NCBI GenBank assembly: GCA_001314655.1
Contig: LJSF01000039.1
Coordinates: forward strand, 67,763 to 127,711
DNA: 59,949 nucleotides
Origin: Rhodobacteraceae bacterium HLUCCA08
GTDB taxonomy: Bacteria; Pseudomonadota; Alphaproteobacteria; Rhodobacterales; Rhodobacteraceae
Direction: 5' to 3'
Positions 42,106 through 50,390 of this stretch are shown in pieces. The position numbers and the translations under genes are program-made. The notes beneath the pieces were generated by a model. It was not told the DNA's origin and made no database searches. It saw only the letters and a list, made by a program, of their open reading frames with translations. Position 1 is the first letter of the stretch. Each line of letters begins with the position of its first letter.

Positions 42106-43146
42106 TCAGGGCACGGCCCTGCGTTCGCGGGCCAGCAGAACCGGGACCAGGATGCTCAGCACGAACAGCCGGAACACGTGGTGGGCGGCGACAAAGGCCG
42201 GCTCCAACCCGGTTTCGATGGCGATCGCGCCCATCACCTCGACCCCGCCGGGGGCAAAGGCCAATAGCAGCGCCGCCGGCGGCAATCCGACGATCCCGGC
42301 CGCCAGCCAGGCGCCGGCCGAGGCCACGACGCAGGCGATCAGGGTCGAAACCACGCCGGCCAGAAAGGCCCCCGCCAGGCCGCGCCGGTCGAGCCCGGTG
42401 AACCGGGTTCCGATCAGCGTGCCCATGCCGATGAAAGCGGCGGTGCCCAGCCAGGTCGGCATCGCCCCCGGGGTCAGGTCGGAGCCATGGCCCAGCGCCG
42501 ACACCGCCATCGCCCCCAGCAACAGCGGCGCCGGGATCCCCAGCCGCTTGAAACCCAGGCCGACGCCCAGCGACAGACCCAGCATCACCGCCAGGACCGG
42601 CGGCCCCAGGGCCCCGCGATCGGCCAGCGCCGCGTTCCCCTCGACCCCCCAAAGGGCGATCAGCACGGGCACGAGCAGGGTCAGCATCAGCACCCGGACC
42701 GATTGCACCAGGGCGATGCGCGGCACATCGGCGGCGACATCGGCCGACAGGCCCAGAATATAGCTCAGATGGCCCGGGGTCGCGGCCAGAAAGGCCGTCA
42801 TCCGGTCATATCCGAAACCGTGGCGCAGCACCGCGCGCACGATCATCAGGACGATGACCAGGGTCACGGTCAGCACCGCCAGCGACAGCGGCCAGGCCAG
42901 GGCGGTGGCGATCACCTCGGGCGTCACGGTGCCGCCGATCTGCACCCCCAGCACCAGAAAGATCGCGTTGCGCAGCCCGATCGGCATATGGGTGCGCAGC
43001 CCCGCCAGCGTGGCGATCGACACCGCGGCGGCCGGGCCGGTCAGCACCGCCGCCGGAAAGCCGATCAGCCAGAACAGCGCCGCGCCGGCCACGCCGATCA
43101 CCAAGGTCGGAACGGTGTCGCGCAATTGCGCCTCAATCGCCGTCAT
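42106..43146 (-). CDS. AbrB-family (duplicated) membrane transporter
   Basis: A 346-aa integral membrane protein with about ten helices in two similar halves (LVIGVAGAALFWLIGFPAAVLTGP; GLSLGVGLGFKRLGIPAPLLLG), the pattern of AbrB-type duplication proteins once called putative ammonia monooxygenases. LAATPGHLSYILGL and LAFAPGGVEVMGAIAIETGL are the paired conserved loops. In other bacteria these genes sit next to tricarboxylate transport genes. Starts inside the lyase gene (14-bp overlap), so it is the last gene of the tricarboxylate operon. Confidence 0.85.
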   Translation of the reverse strand: MTAIEAQLRDTVPTLVIGVAGAALFWLIGFPAAVLTGPAAAVSIATLAGLRTHMPIGLRNAIFLVLGVQIGGTVTPEVIATALAWPLSLAVLTVTLVIVLMIVRAVLRHGFGYDRMTAFLAATPGHLSYILGLSADVAADVPRIALVQSVRVLMLTLLVPVLIALWGVEGNAALADRGALGPPVLAVMLGLSLGVGLGFKRLGIPAPLLLGAMAVSALGHGSDLTPGAMPTWLGTAAFIGMGTLIGTRFTGLDRRGLAGAFLAGVVSTLIACVVASAGAWLAAGIVGLPPAALLLAFAPGGVEVMGAIAIETGLEPAFVAAHHVFRLFVLSILVPVLLARERRAVP

Positions 43147-43912
43147 GGGTCCAGCGGTAGGCGGGTGGGGTCGGCCCCTTGTTGCGGCCGCCCTGAAGGG
43201 TCTGTTCCCAGGCATGGGCCAGGATCCCGACCGAGCGGGACAGGCCGAAAAAGCCCCGCGCCAGGGGCGGCGGGCAGCCCAGTTCGGCATAGATCACCGC
43301 CGTCGCGCCGTCGATGTTCATCGGCACCGGCTTGCCCTTTTCGGCGGTCAGATGCGCCGCGATCGCCCGGCCGATCTCGGCATAGGCGCCCGGCACCGCG
43401 CCCTGTTCGGCGGCGGCGTCGACCAGCGCCAGAAGCCGCGGGGCGCGCGGGTCGACGGGCTTGTGAAAGCGGTGGCCGAAACCGGGGACATATTTGCCGT
43501 GCCGCCCGCGCCAGTCGTCCAGCGCGGCGGCCAGCCCCTCGGGCCCGGCTGTTTCGACAGCGTGATACAGCTCGACCGCCTGTTCGCCGGCGCCGCCATG
43601 GACATCGCCCAGCATGTTCAGCCCGGTGGCCATGGCCGATTGCAGCCCGATCCCGCAGGTCGCGGCCATCCGCGCGGCGGCGATCGAGGGCGCCTGCGGC
43701 CCGTGATCGACCGCCGCGACCAGGGCGGCCTCGAACAGCCCGGCGCGCGGGCCGGTGATCGTTTCGCCGGTGACCATCAGCCAGATCATCGGCGCAAAGC
43801 CGATCGTCCCGATCAGATCCTGCACCGGGTGGCCGCGCAATTCGATGCGGCCCGGCTCCATGTCGATGATCGCCGTGCGCCACCAATCGGACACGTCGGA
43901 TCCTTCGGTCAT
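43133..43912 (-). CDS. Citrate-synthase-like protein, probable citryl-CoA lyase
   Basis: A 259-aa protein with only the catalytic core of citrate synthase. Active-site segments are VHGGAGEQAVELYHA, VPGFGHRFHKPVDPRA (His equivalent to the oxaloacetate/CoA-binding His) and PMNIDGATAVIYAELG (catalytic Asp). The short length, about 120 residues less than citrate synthase, and the adjacent CoA-transferase suit the reverse reaction: citryl-CoA to acetyl-CoA plus oxaloacetate. Another acyl-CoA, such as a methylated or hydroxylated analogue, is possible. Its ATG overlaps the CoA-transferase stop. Confidence 0.82.
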   Translation of the reverse strand: MTEGSDVSDWWRTAIIDMEPGRIELRGHPVQDLIGTIGFAPMIWLMVTGETITGPRAGLFEAALVAAVDHGPQAPSIAAARMAATCGIGLQSAMATGLNMLGDVHGGAGEQAVELYHAVETAGPEGLAAALDDWRGRHGKYVPGFGHRFHKPVDPRAPRLLALVDAAAEQGAVPGAYAEIGRAIAAHLTAEKGKPVPMNIDGATAVIYAELGCPPPLARGFFGLSRSVGILAHAWEQTLQGGRNKGPTPPAYRWTHDGD

Positions 43913-45117
43913 ATCACGCCCTCCGTGCGCAACATCTCGATCTCGGCCCCGCTGTAACCCAGTTCGGACAGGATGTCCCCGGTGTCCTGCCCCAGCGCCG
44001 GGGGCGGGGCGGCGACGGCGGGGCGCGCGCCGTCCAGCATGGCGCCGATCCTGACAAGGTCAACGGGTCGGCCGACGCCCGGCGCATCCTCGAACCGGGC
44101 CAGAAAGTCGCGCCCGGCGATCTGCGGAAGCGCCAGCGCCTGGGACACCGACAGGACCGGGCCGGCAGGCACGCCGATCGCGCAGAGCTCTTCGGCCCAA
44201 TCGGCGGCGGGGCGGGTGGTCAGCACGGTCTCCAGCTCGGCGCGCAGGCGCAGACGGTTGGCCTTGCGATCCTCGCGGCTGGCGAAGGCGGGGGCCCGCA
44301 GCAGGTCGTCGCGGCCCAGGTGGCGGGCCAGCGCGGCCCATTGTTCGTCCTTGTTGGCGGCGATGTTGATCGGCCCGTCGGCGCATTGGAACGTGCCCGA
44401 GGGGGCCGAGGTGGGGTTCTCGTTGCCCTGAGGGGCGGGATCGACGCCGCCGACCAGGTGGTTGGAGACGACCCAGCCCATGGTCGCCAGCACCGACTCG
44501 AGCATCGACACGTCGATGAAGGTGCCGCGCGGGGTCGCGTTCAGCGCCGCGCAGATCGCCATGGCGGCGGTCAGCCCGCCCACCGTGTCGGCCAGCGGAT
44601 AGCCCACGCGCAAGGGCGCGCTGTCGGCATCGCCGGTGATCGACATCACGCCCGAGGCGCCCTGCACGATCTGGTCATAGGCCGGCCGCCCGGACCAGGG
44701 TCCGTCCTGCCCGAAGCCCGAGATCGCGCAATAGACCAGGGCCGGGTTGTCCCGTTTCAGCACGTCGTAGCCCAGCGACAGGCGGTCCATCACCCCGGGG
44801 CGGAAATTTTCCACCAGCACGTCGGCGCCGGCGACCAGCCGTTTCAACACCGCCTTGCCGCGCGCATCCTTGAGGTTCAGCGTGAGGGATTTCTTGCCGG
44901 CGTTCTGCGCCAGGAACGAAATCCCCATGCCACGGGCGGACAGTTCCGGATCGGCGCCCAGGTTGCGGGCCAGGTCCCCCCGGCCGACGGCCTCGACCTT
45001 GATCACCTCGGCGCCCAGATGGGCCAGCTGGTGGCAGGCAAAGGGGCCGGCCAGGACATTGGTCAGGTCCAGCACCCGCTCCCCGGCAAGGGGCGCGGGT
45101 CCGCCGTCAGTCCCCAT
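43909..45117 (-). CDS. CaiB/BaiF (class III) CoA-transferase
   Basis: A 402-aa class III CoA-transferase. The N-terminal LAGERVLDLTNVLAGPFACHQLAHLGAEVIKVE is diagnostic, with LDLKDARGK-type NLKDARGKAVLKRL and VENFRPGVMDRLSLGYDVLK following. The catalytic aspartate is predicted to be Asp177 in YPLADTVGG, equivalent to formyl-CoA transferase Asp169. Between a lyase and TctA, its expected job is to make the CoA ester of the imported tricarboxylate, with succinyl-CoA or acetyl-CoA as donor. Overlaps tctA by 11 bp. Confidence 0.9.
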   Translation of the reverse strand: MGTDGGPAPLAGERVLDLTNVLAGPFACHQLAHLGAEVIKVEAVGRGDLARNLGADPELSARGMGISFLAQNAGKKSLTLNLKDARGKAVLKRLVAGADVLVENFRPGVMDRLSLGYDVLKRDNPALVYCAISGFGQDGPWSGRPAYDQIVQGASGVMSITGDADSAPLRVGYPLADTVGGLTAAMAICAALNATPRGTFIDVSMLESVLATMGWVVSNHLVGGVDPAPQGNENPTSAPSGTFQCADGPINIAANKDEQWAALARHLGRDDLLRAPAFASREDRKANRLRLRAELETVLTTRPAADWAEELCAIGVPAGPVLSVSQALALPQIAGRDFLARFEDAPGVGRPVDLVRIGAMLDGARPAVAAPPPALGQDTGDILSELGYSGAEIEMLRTEGVI

Positions 45118-46621
45118 CCGCGACCCCTTCGGCCCGCTTGCGCGCCCGCCGCGCCCGGTAGCTGGGCAGCAGCACCAGCAGCGCCGCCAGCACCAGAAGC
45201 GCCAGGGTCATCGGCCGCTCCAGCAGGAAGTCGAAGCCGCTGTAAAGCTGCATGGCGCGGGCGAAATTGTCCTCCAGCATGGTGCCCAGGATGAACCCGA
45301 TCAGCAGCGGCGCCAGCGGGTAATCGGCAAAGCGCAGGATCGTCGCGACCACGCCGAAACCCACCAGGATCAGCAGCTCGGTCGAGTTGTTCTGCCCGAT
45401 ATAGCTGCCCATCATGGTGAAGAACAGGATGAAGGGGATCAGGTAATTGCGCGGAATCGCGAGGATTTTCGCGATGTAGGGGATCAACGGCAAGTTCAGG
45501 ATCAACAGCACCAGATTGCCGATATACATCGAGATGATGACCGCCCAGAACACCGCCGGTTCGTCGATCATCAGCCGCGGCCCGGGCGTGACGTTGAGCG
45601 CGATGAGCGCCCCCAGCAGGATCGCCGTGGTGCCCGAGCCGGGAATGCCCAGCGTCAGCAGCGGCACGAAAGACCCCGTGCAGGCGGCGTTGTTGGCGGT
45701 TTCCGGCGCGGCCAGCCCCTTGATCGAGCCCTTGCCGAATTCCTCCTGCTCGGCGCCCTTGGCGATGTTGCGTTCGACCGCGTAGCCCAGGAACGACGCG
45801 ATCGTGGCCCCCGCCCCCGGCAGCACGCCGATGAAGAACCCCTGCAGCGATTGCCGGCCGATCACCGGGGCGATGGATTTCGCCTCGGACCGGCTGATCC
45901 GCAGCCCGGTGATCTTGCCGGCGTCACCCTGCGCGGCGCGGGCCGGATTCATCACCAGGAACAGCGCTTCGGGCAGGGCGAACATCGCCATGGCGAGCGT
46001 GATGAAGGAAAAGCCCGATTGCAGCTCCATGTAGCCGAAGGTGAAGCGCGGCATGTTCGACAGCGCGCCCTCGCCCACCGTGCCCATCATCAGGCCCAGC
46101 AGGGTCATCATCAGCGCCTTGGCCACCTGCCCGGTGCCCGCGAAGGCGGCGATGGCCGACAGGCCCACCACCATCAGCGCGAAATATTCGGCCGAATGGA
46201 ACAGCAGCGCCACGGTCGACAGCGCCGGCGCGAAGATCATCAGCAGGATCGCCCCGATCGTGCCGCCGGCGAAACTGGCGATGGCGGCGATGGTCAGCGC
46301 CTTGCCCGCCTGGCCCTTGCGGGCCATCGGGTAGCCGTCGAAGCTGGAGGCCACGGTGCCCGCGACCCCCGGCGCGTTCAGCAGGATGGACGAGGTCGAG
46401 CCGCCGAAGATGGCGCCGTAATAGACCCCCGACAGCAGGATCAGCGCCGCCGTGGGATCGCCCAGGCCGATGGCGACCGGGATCATGATCGCGATGATCG
46501 ACATCGGGCCAAGGCCCGGCAGCATCCCGATCAGCGTGCCGATGATGCAGCCGAAGACCACCATCATCAGGTTGAACGGCGTGACGGCCGCCGCCAGGCC
46601 CATGAGAAGTCCTTCGATCAT
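45107..46621 (-). CDS. tctA: Tripartite tricarboxylate transporter, large membrane subunit
   Basis: A 504-aa TctA protein with about twelve helices. Family signatures are LIGMLPGLGPMSIIAIMIP, GVYYGAIFGGSTSSILLNAPG and, in the second half, FFIGVLPGAGATIASFLGYAVE and PLLTLGIPGSGTTAILLGAL. It forms the permease with TctB and uses the binding protein TctC. Sixteen bp separate it from tctB upstream. The operon order is tctC, tctB, tctA, CoA-transferase, lyase, AbrB-like. Confidence 0.95.
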   Translation of the reverse strand: MIEGLLMGLAAAVTPFNLMMVVFGCIIGTLIGMLPGLGPMSIIAIMIPVAIGLGDPTAALILLSGVYYGAIFGGSTSSILLNAPGVAGTVASSFDGYPMARKGQAGKALTIAAIASFAGGTIGAILLMIFAPALSTVALLFHSAEYFALMVVGLSAIAAFAGTGQVAKALMMTLLGLMMGTVGEGALSNMPRFTFGYMELQSGFSFITLAMAMFALPEALFLVMNPARAAQGDAGKITGLRISRSEAKSIAPVIGRQSLQGFFIGVLPGAGATIASFLGYAVERNIAKGAEQEEFGKGSIKGLAAPETANNAACTGSFVPLLTLGIPGSGTTAILLGALIALNVTPGPRLMIDEPAVFWAVIISMYIGNLVLLILNLPLIPYIAKILAIPRNYLIPFILFFTMMGSYIGQNNSTELLILVGFGVVATILRFADYPLAPLLIGFILGTMLEDNFARAMQLYSGFDFLLERPMTLALLVLAALLVLLPSYRARRARKRAEGVADGD

Positions 46622-46637
46622 GGCTGATGCCCCCTTT

Positions 46638-47129
46638 TCAGGCCAGGAACCCGGGCCAGGGCCGCAGGAAGATGCCCAGAACCTCTTGCACCAGATACCA
46701 GATCGACCCGGCGGCGATGGCCGCGACGGGGATCAGGATGTGCAGCTTGCGTTCGCCCAGGATGACGCCGCCCAGGACGATGAATCCGATTGTAGACCCC
46801 AGAAATCCCAGCGGCCGCAGCGCCAGGGCATAGACCACCATCAGCACCAGAAGCGCGATCGCCTGGATCAGATTGTAGTCGCTCAGGCGGCTGGGATCGA
46901 TCACGCCGTCCTTGGGCGTGTCGTCGCCCGTGGCCGGTTTCGGGGTGAACAGGACCACCAGCCCGACGATGATGCCCAGGACCGACAGGATCTTGGGGAA
47001 TGTCGAGGGCCAGATCGGATTGCGCCGCAGGATCGGCGGCAGGCTGTCATCCATCGTGAAGAACGCGGCATAGCCATAGACGCAGCACAGCGCGATAAAG
47101 GCCAGCGCGATCCATCGGTCGAGCGCCAT
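46638..47129 (-). CDS. tctB: Tripartite tricarboxylate transporter, small membrane subunit
   Basis: A 163-aa protein with four predicted helices: WIALAFIALCCVYGYAAFF at the N-terminus, KILSVLGIIVGLVVLF, QAIALLVLMVVYALAL and GSTIGFIVLGGVIL. Its PSTFPKILSVLGIIVG segment is characteristic of TctB. It is sequence-poor in motifs but its place between tctC and tctA fixes the call. A strong hairpin lies in the 133-bp gap upstream. Confidence 0.9.
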   Translation of the reverse strand: MALDRWIALAFIALCCVYGYAAFFTMDDSLPPILRRNPIWPSTFPKILSVLGIIVGLVVLFTPKPATGDDTPKDGVIDPSRLSDYNLIQAIALLVLMVVYALALRPLGFLGSTIGFIVLGGVILGERKLHILIPVAAIAAGSIWYLVQEVLGIFLRPWPGFLA

Positions 47130-47218
47130 GGATCAATCCTCCCCCTTGTTGGTTGTTTTCATCGGATGTGCGGGGCGTTGCGGGCCGCGCCCGTGGCATG
47201 CCCTGCCCCGTTTGGTAG

Positions 47219-47252
47219 GGGCCGGGGCGCCGCCAGCGGCGCGCCCCGGCCC
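47219..47252 (-). promoter_or_regulatory. G+C hairpin between tctC and tctB
   Basis: GGGCCGGGGCGC (47219-47230) pairs exactly with GCGCCCCGGCCC (47241-47252), beginning 10 bp after the tctC stop on the transcribed strand. A stem of this strength after the binding-protein gene suits differential expression of tctC over tctBA. Confidence 0.65.
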
Positions 47253-47262
47253 GACACCGGCC

Positions 47263-48249
47263 TCAGAGGAAGCCGAGATCGCGCATCAGGTCGCCCAGCT
47301 GCTGTTCCTGATCTTCGAGGAACTCGGTGAACTCGTCGCCCGGGCGATAGATGTTCACCAGGCCCATCCGGCTGCGCACCGCTTCCCATTCGGGGGTCTC
47401 CAGCATCGCGGCCAGCATGTCCTGGTAGGCCTGGACCTGGTCGTCGGGCGTGCCCGGGGCGGCGAAGAAGCCGCGCCAGTTGACGAATTGGGCATCGATG
47501 CCCTGTTCGGCGAAGGTCGGCGCGTCGGCATAGGCCGGCACCCGGTCCGGCGCGGTCACGCCCAGGATGCGGACCTCGCCCTGTTCGGCCAGCGCCACCG
47601 CCTCGGAAAAGCCGGTCGACAGCGCGTCGATCTCGCCCGACAGAAGGCCGGCCATGGCCTCGCCACCGGCATCATAGCCGATGTAGTTGAAGGCGGTCGG
47701 GTCCTCGCCCGCGGCCTGCATCACGATCGCGGCGACCAGGTGGTCCATGCCGCCGGGCACCGATCCGCCGCCGATGGCGAAATCGAGCGGGGCCTCGCGA
47801 TAGCTCGCCAGCGCATCCTCCATCGAGGTCAGCGGGCTGTCGGCGACGACGACCAGAGCGGCATAATCGCCCACGGTGCCGGCCACCGGCGTCAGGTCGC
47901 GGAAGCTCTGGGCGATCTCGCCGGTCAGGGCGCGGATCACGATCGGGGTCGAATTGACCATCAGCGTGCCCTCGGACGAGGCCGCGTTCTCGATCAGGTT
48001 GGCGATCGCCACGCCGCCGCCGCCGCCGGACATGTTCTCGTAGGTCGCGTTGCCGACCAGGCCGGAATTCATCAGCGCCTCGCCGGTGCCGCGCGCCGTG
48101 CCGTCCCAGCCGCCGCCGGCGCCGCCGGGGATCAGGAAATGCACGGCATCCATCATCTGGTGCCCTTCGGCCCGTGCGGTCCCGGTGACGGCAAGGGTCG
48201 CGGTAGCCGCGGCGATCAGCGCGCGGCGGGTCCACCCAAAGGTGTTCAT
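47263..48249 (-). CDS. tctC: Tripartite tricarboxylate transporter, binding protein
   Basis: A 328-aa periplasmic binding protein. The signal is WTRRALIAAATATLAVTGTARAE, an RR-containing sequence that could be Sec or Tat. The mature protein has HFLIPGGAGGGWDGTARGTGEAL, the canonical carboxylate-binding P-G-G-x-x-D loop, and FNYIGYDAGGEAMAGLLSGEIDA. First gene of the leftward operon, divergent from the tctDE regulators, which presumably control it. Confidence 0.95.
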   Translation of the reverse strand: MNTFGWTRRALIAAATATLAVTGTARAEGHQMMDAVHFLIPGGAGGGWDGTARGTGEALMNSGLVGNATYENMSGGGGGVAIANLIENAASSEGTLMVNSTPIVIRALTGEIAQSFRDLTPVAGTVGDYAALVVVADSPLTSMEDALASYREAPLDFAIGGGSVPGGMDHLVAAIVMQAAGEDPTAFNYIGYDAGGEAMAGLLSGEIDALSTGFSEAVALAEQGEVRILGVTAPDRVPAYADAPTFAEQGIDAQFVNWRGFFAAPGTPDDQVQAYQDMLAAMLETPEWEAVRSRMGLVNIYRPGDEFTEFLEDQEQQLGDLMRDLGFL

Positions 48250-48354
48250 CTGGTTTTCCTCCCATTTGACAGACGGTCCTCGGCCGCCCATGCTCGACAA
48301 ATCATCACAGAAAGCTGACACAAGCCTGACACGGGGTGGCAAGGGGGCCGGGGC

Positions 48355-49023
48355 ATGCGCTACCTGCTGGTCGAAGACAATCGCGAACTGGCCGAGGCCG
48401 TGATCGGCCGGCTGGCGCTGGACGGGCATGCGGTGGATCATGCCGGCACCCTGGCCGAGGCCGAGGATTGCCTGGCCGTCGCCACCTATGACCTGATCCT
48501 GCTGGACGTGATGCTGCCCGACGGCGATGGCCGCGACTTCCTGGCCCGCAGCCGGGCCAGCCTGGAAACCCCGGTGATCGTGCTGACCGCGCGGGCGCAG
48601 GTGTCGGACCGGGTCGGCGCGCTGGACCAGGGCGCGGATGATTACATCACCAAGCCGTTCGATTTCTCGGAACTGGAGGCCCGCTGCCGCGCCGTGCTGC
48701 GCCGACGGGGCGGATCGGCGCGCAACCAGATCGCCCTCGGCGCGGCCCTGTTCGATCCGCTGGCCGGCACGCTCAGCCATGGCGCCACCAGCGTCGACCT
48801 GCGCAACCGCGAGATCCGCCTGCTCGAGGTCTTTGCCCGCCATCCGGGCCAGATCCTGTCGAAAGGCCAGTTGATGGACAGGCTGTTTTCCTATGATTCG
48901 GACGTGACCGAGAACGCGATCGAGGTCTATGTCGGGCGTCTGCGGCGCCGGATCGACGGGATGGGTGTGCGGATCGAGACCCTGCGCGGGCTGGGCTACC
49001 GGATGGAGACCGACACGGCGTGA
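48355..49023 (+). CDS. tctD: Two-component response regulator TctD-like
   Basis: A 222-aa OmpR-family regulator. Phospho-acceptor Asp51 is in LILLDVMLPDGDG, the acidic pocket is VEDNRE at the N-terminus, and the conserved Lys is in DYITKPFDFSELEARC. The C-terminal winged helix contains EIRLLEVFARHPGQILSKGQ and VEVYVGRLRRRI-type IEVYVGRLRRRI. Divergent from tctC with 105 bp between, which must hold its target. Overlaps the kinase gene by GTGA. Confidence 0.93.
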   Translation: MRYLLVEDNRELAEAVIGRLALDGHAVDHAGTLAEAEDCLAVATYDLILLDVMLPDGDGRDFLARSRASLETPVIVLTARAQVSDRVGALDQGADDYITKPFDFSELEARCRAVLRRRGGSARNQIALGAALFDPLAGTLSHGATSVDLRNREIRLLEVFARHPGQILSKGQLMDRLFSYDSDVTENAIEVYVGRLRRRIDGMGVRIETLRGLGYRMETDTA

Positions 49024-50390
49024 CCGGAACCGGCTCCATCGGGCGGCGGTTGACGCTGCTGCTGGCCGGGGTCGCGGCACTGCTGTCGGTGCTGAGCTGG
49101 GGCATGGTGACGATGCTGGCACGCCAGGCGGCCGAGCGGACCCAGGACAACGTGCTGGCCGCCTCGGTCACCGCGATCGCGGAAACGCTGCGGTCCGAAC
49201 AGGGCGAGGTGCGGCTGGAACTGCCCTATTCCGCGTTTTCCATGCTGGGCGCGATCGGCGAGGACCGGGTGTTCTATACCGTCACCGCGGGCGACCGGAC
49301 GCTGACCGGCTATGCCGACCTGCCGGTCCCCGATGGCCGCGGCGGGCCCGGCCGGATCGTCTTCGCCACCGGGACCTACCGGGGCGAGGCGATCCGCATC
49401 GCTTCGGTCACGCGGGTCGTCCTGGCCGGGACAAGCCCGGTGCCGGTCACGGTCACGGTGGCCCAGACCCGCGACGGGGTCGGCACCATCGCCGCCGATC
49501 TGTCGCAGCTGGCGGCGATCCTGGCGGTGGCGTTCTTCGTCGTCGCCGTGGGCCTGTCGGCCATCGCCGCGCGCACCTCGCTGCGCCCGCTCAAGGAACT
49601 GACCGCCGCGGTCTCGCGCCGTGGACCGTCGGACCTGCGCCCGCTGCGCCGGGCGGCGCCGTCGGAACTGGCCCCGCTGATGGGCGCGCTCAACCGCCTG
49701 ATGGACCGGCTGAACCTGTCGCTGCGCCGGTCCGAGGATTTCATCGCCGAGGCCGCCCACCGGGTCCGCACGCCATTGGCGACGGTCCGGACCCAGGCCG
49801 AGATCGCCCTGCGCTCGGTCACCGACGATGCCGACAAGCAACGGCTGCGCCAGATGATCCGGGCGGTCGACGAAAGCTCGCGCTCGGCCGGGCAATTGCT
49901 GGACCATGCCACGGTCGCCTTTCGCGCCGACGACCTGCCGCGCGCGCCCGTCGACCTGGCCGACCTGGCCGCCCGCACCGTGGCCGCGCTGGAGCCGACG
50001 GCGGCGATGAAGGAAATCCGCCTGCAGCTGGACGCGGTGCCGGCGCAGGTTTCGGGCGATCCGGTGCTGCTGGACAGCGCCCTGCGCAATGTGCTGGACA
50101 ACGCGATCAAGTATTCGCCCGAAGATACCGTCGTGCACCTGCAGGTCATGTCGATCGCACACGAAGCCCGTATCGCGGTCACCGACCAGGGCCCCGGACT
50201 GGGCGAGGGGCCGGCCCGGGCCTTGACCGAACGGTTCCGGCGCGGCAGCAACACCGAAGGCATCGTCGGCTCGGGCCTGGGGCTGACCATCGCCGAGGAG
50301 GTGCTGCGGGCCCATGGCGGGCGGCTCGACCTGGGCGCGGGCGAAAGGGGAAAGGGCACATGCGTCACGCTTGTCTTGCCATCCTCCTGA
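49020..50390 (+). CDS. tctE: Two-component sensor histidine kinase TctE-like
   Basis: A 456-aa membrane kinase with two helices (TLLLAGVAALLSVLSWGMV; LAAILAVAFFVVAVGLSAIAA) enclosing a roughly 120-residue periplasmic sensor domain. A HAMP segment follows, then the phospho-acceptor His247 in AAHRVRTPLATV (Arg where Glu is usual), N box NVLDNAIKYSP, G1 VTDQGPGLG and G2 GSGLGLTIAEEVL. The GTG start overlaps the regulator stop. The sensor size fits the TctE group that detects tricarboxylates. Confidence 0.92.
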   Translation: MTGTGSIGRRLTLLLAGVAALLSVLSWGMVTMLARQAAERTQDNVLAASVTAIAETLRSEQGEVRLELPYSAFSMLGAIGEDRVFYTVTAGDRTLTGYADLPVPDGRGGPGRIVFATGTYRGEAIRIASVTRVVLAGTSPVPVTVTVAQTRDGVGTIAADLSQLAAILAVAFFVVAVGLSAIAARTSLRPLKELTAAVSRRGPSDLRPLRRAAPSELAPLMGALNRLMDRLNLSLRRSEDFIAEAAHRVRTPLATVRTQAEIALRSVTDDADKQRLRQMIRAVDESSRSAGQLLDHATVAFRADDLPRAPVDLADLAARTVAALEPTAAMKEIRLQLDAVPAQVSGDPVLLDSALRNVLDNAIKYSPEDTVVHLQVMSIAHEARIAVTDQGPGLGEGPARALTERFRRGSNTEGIVGSGLGLTIAEEVLRAHGGRLDLGAGERGKGTCVTLVLPSS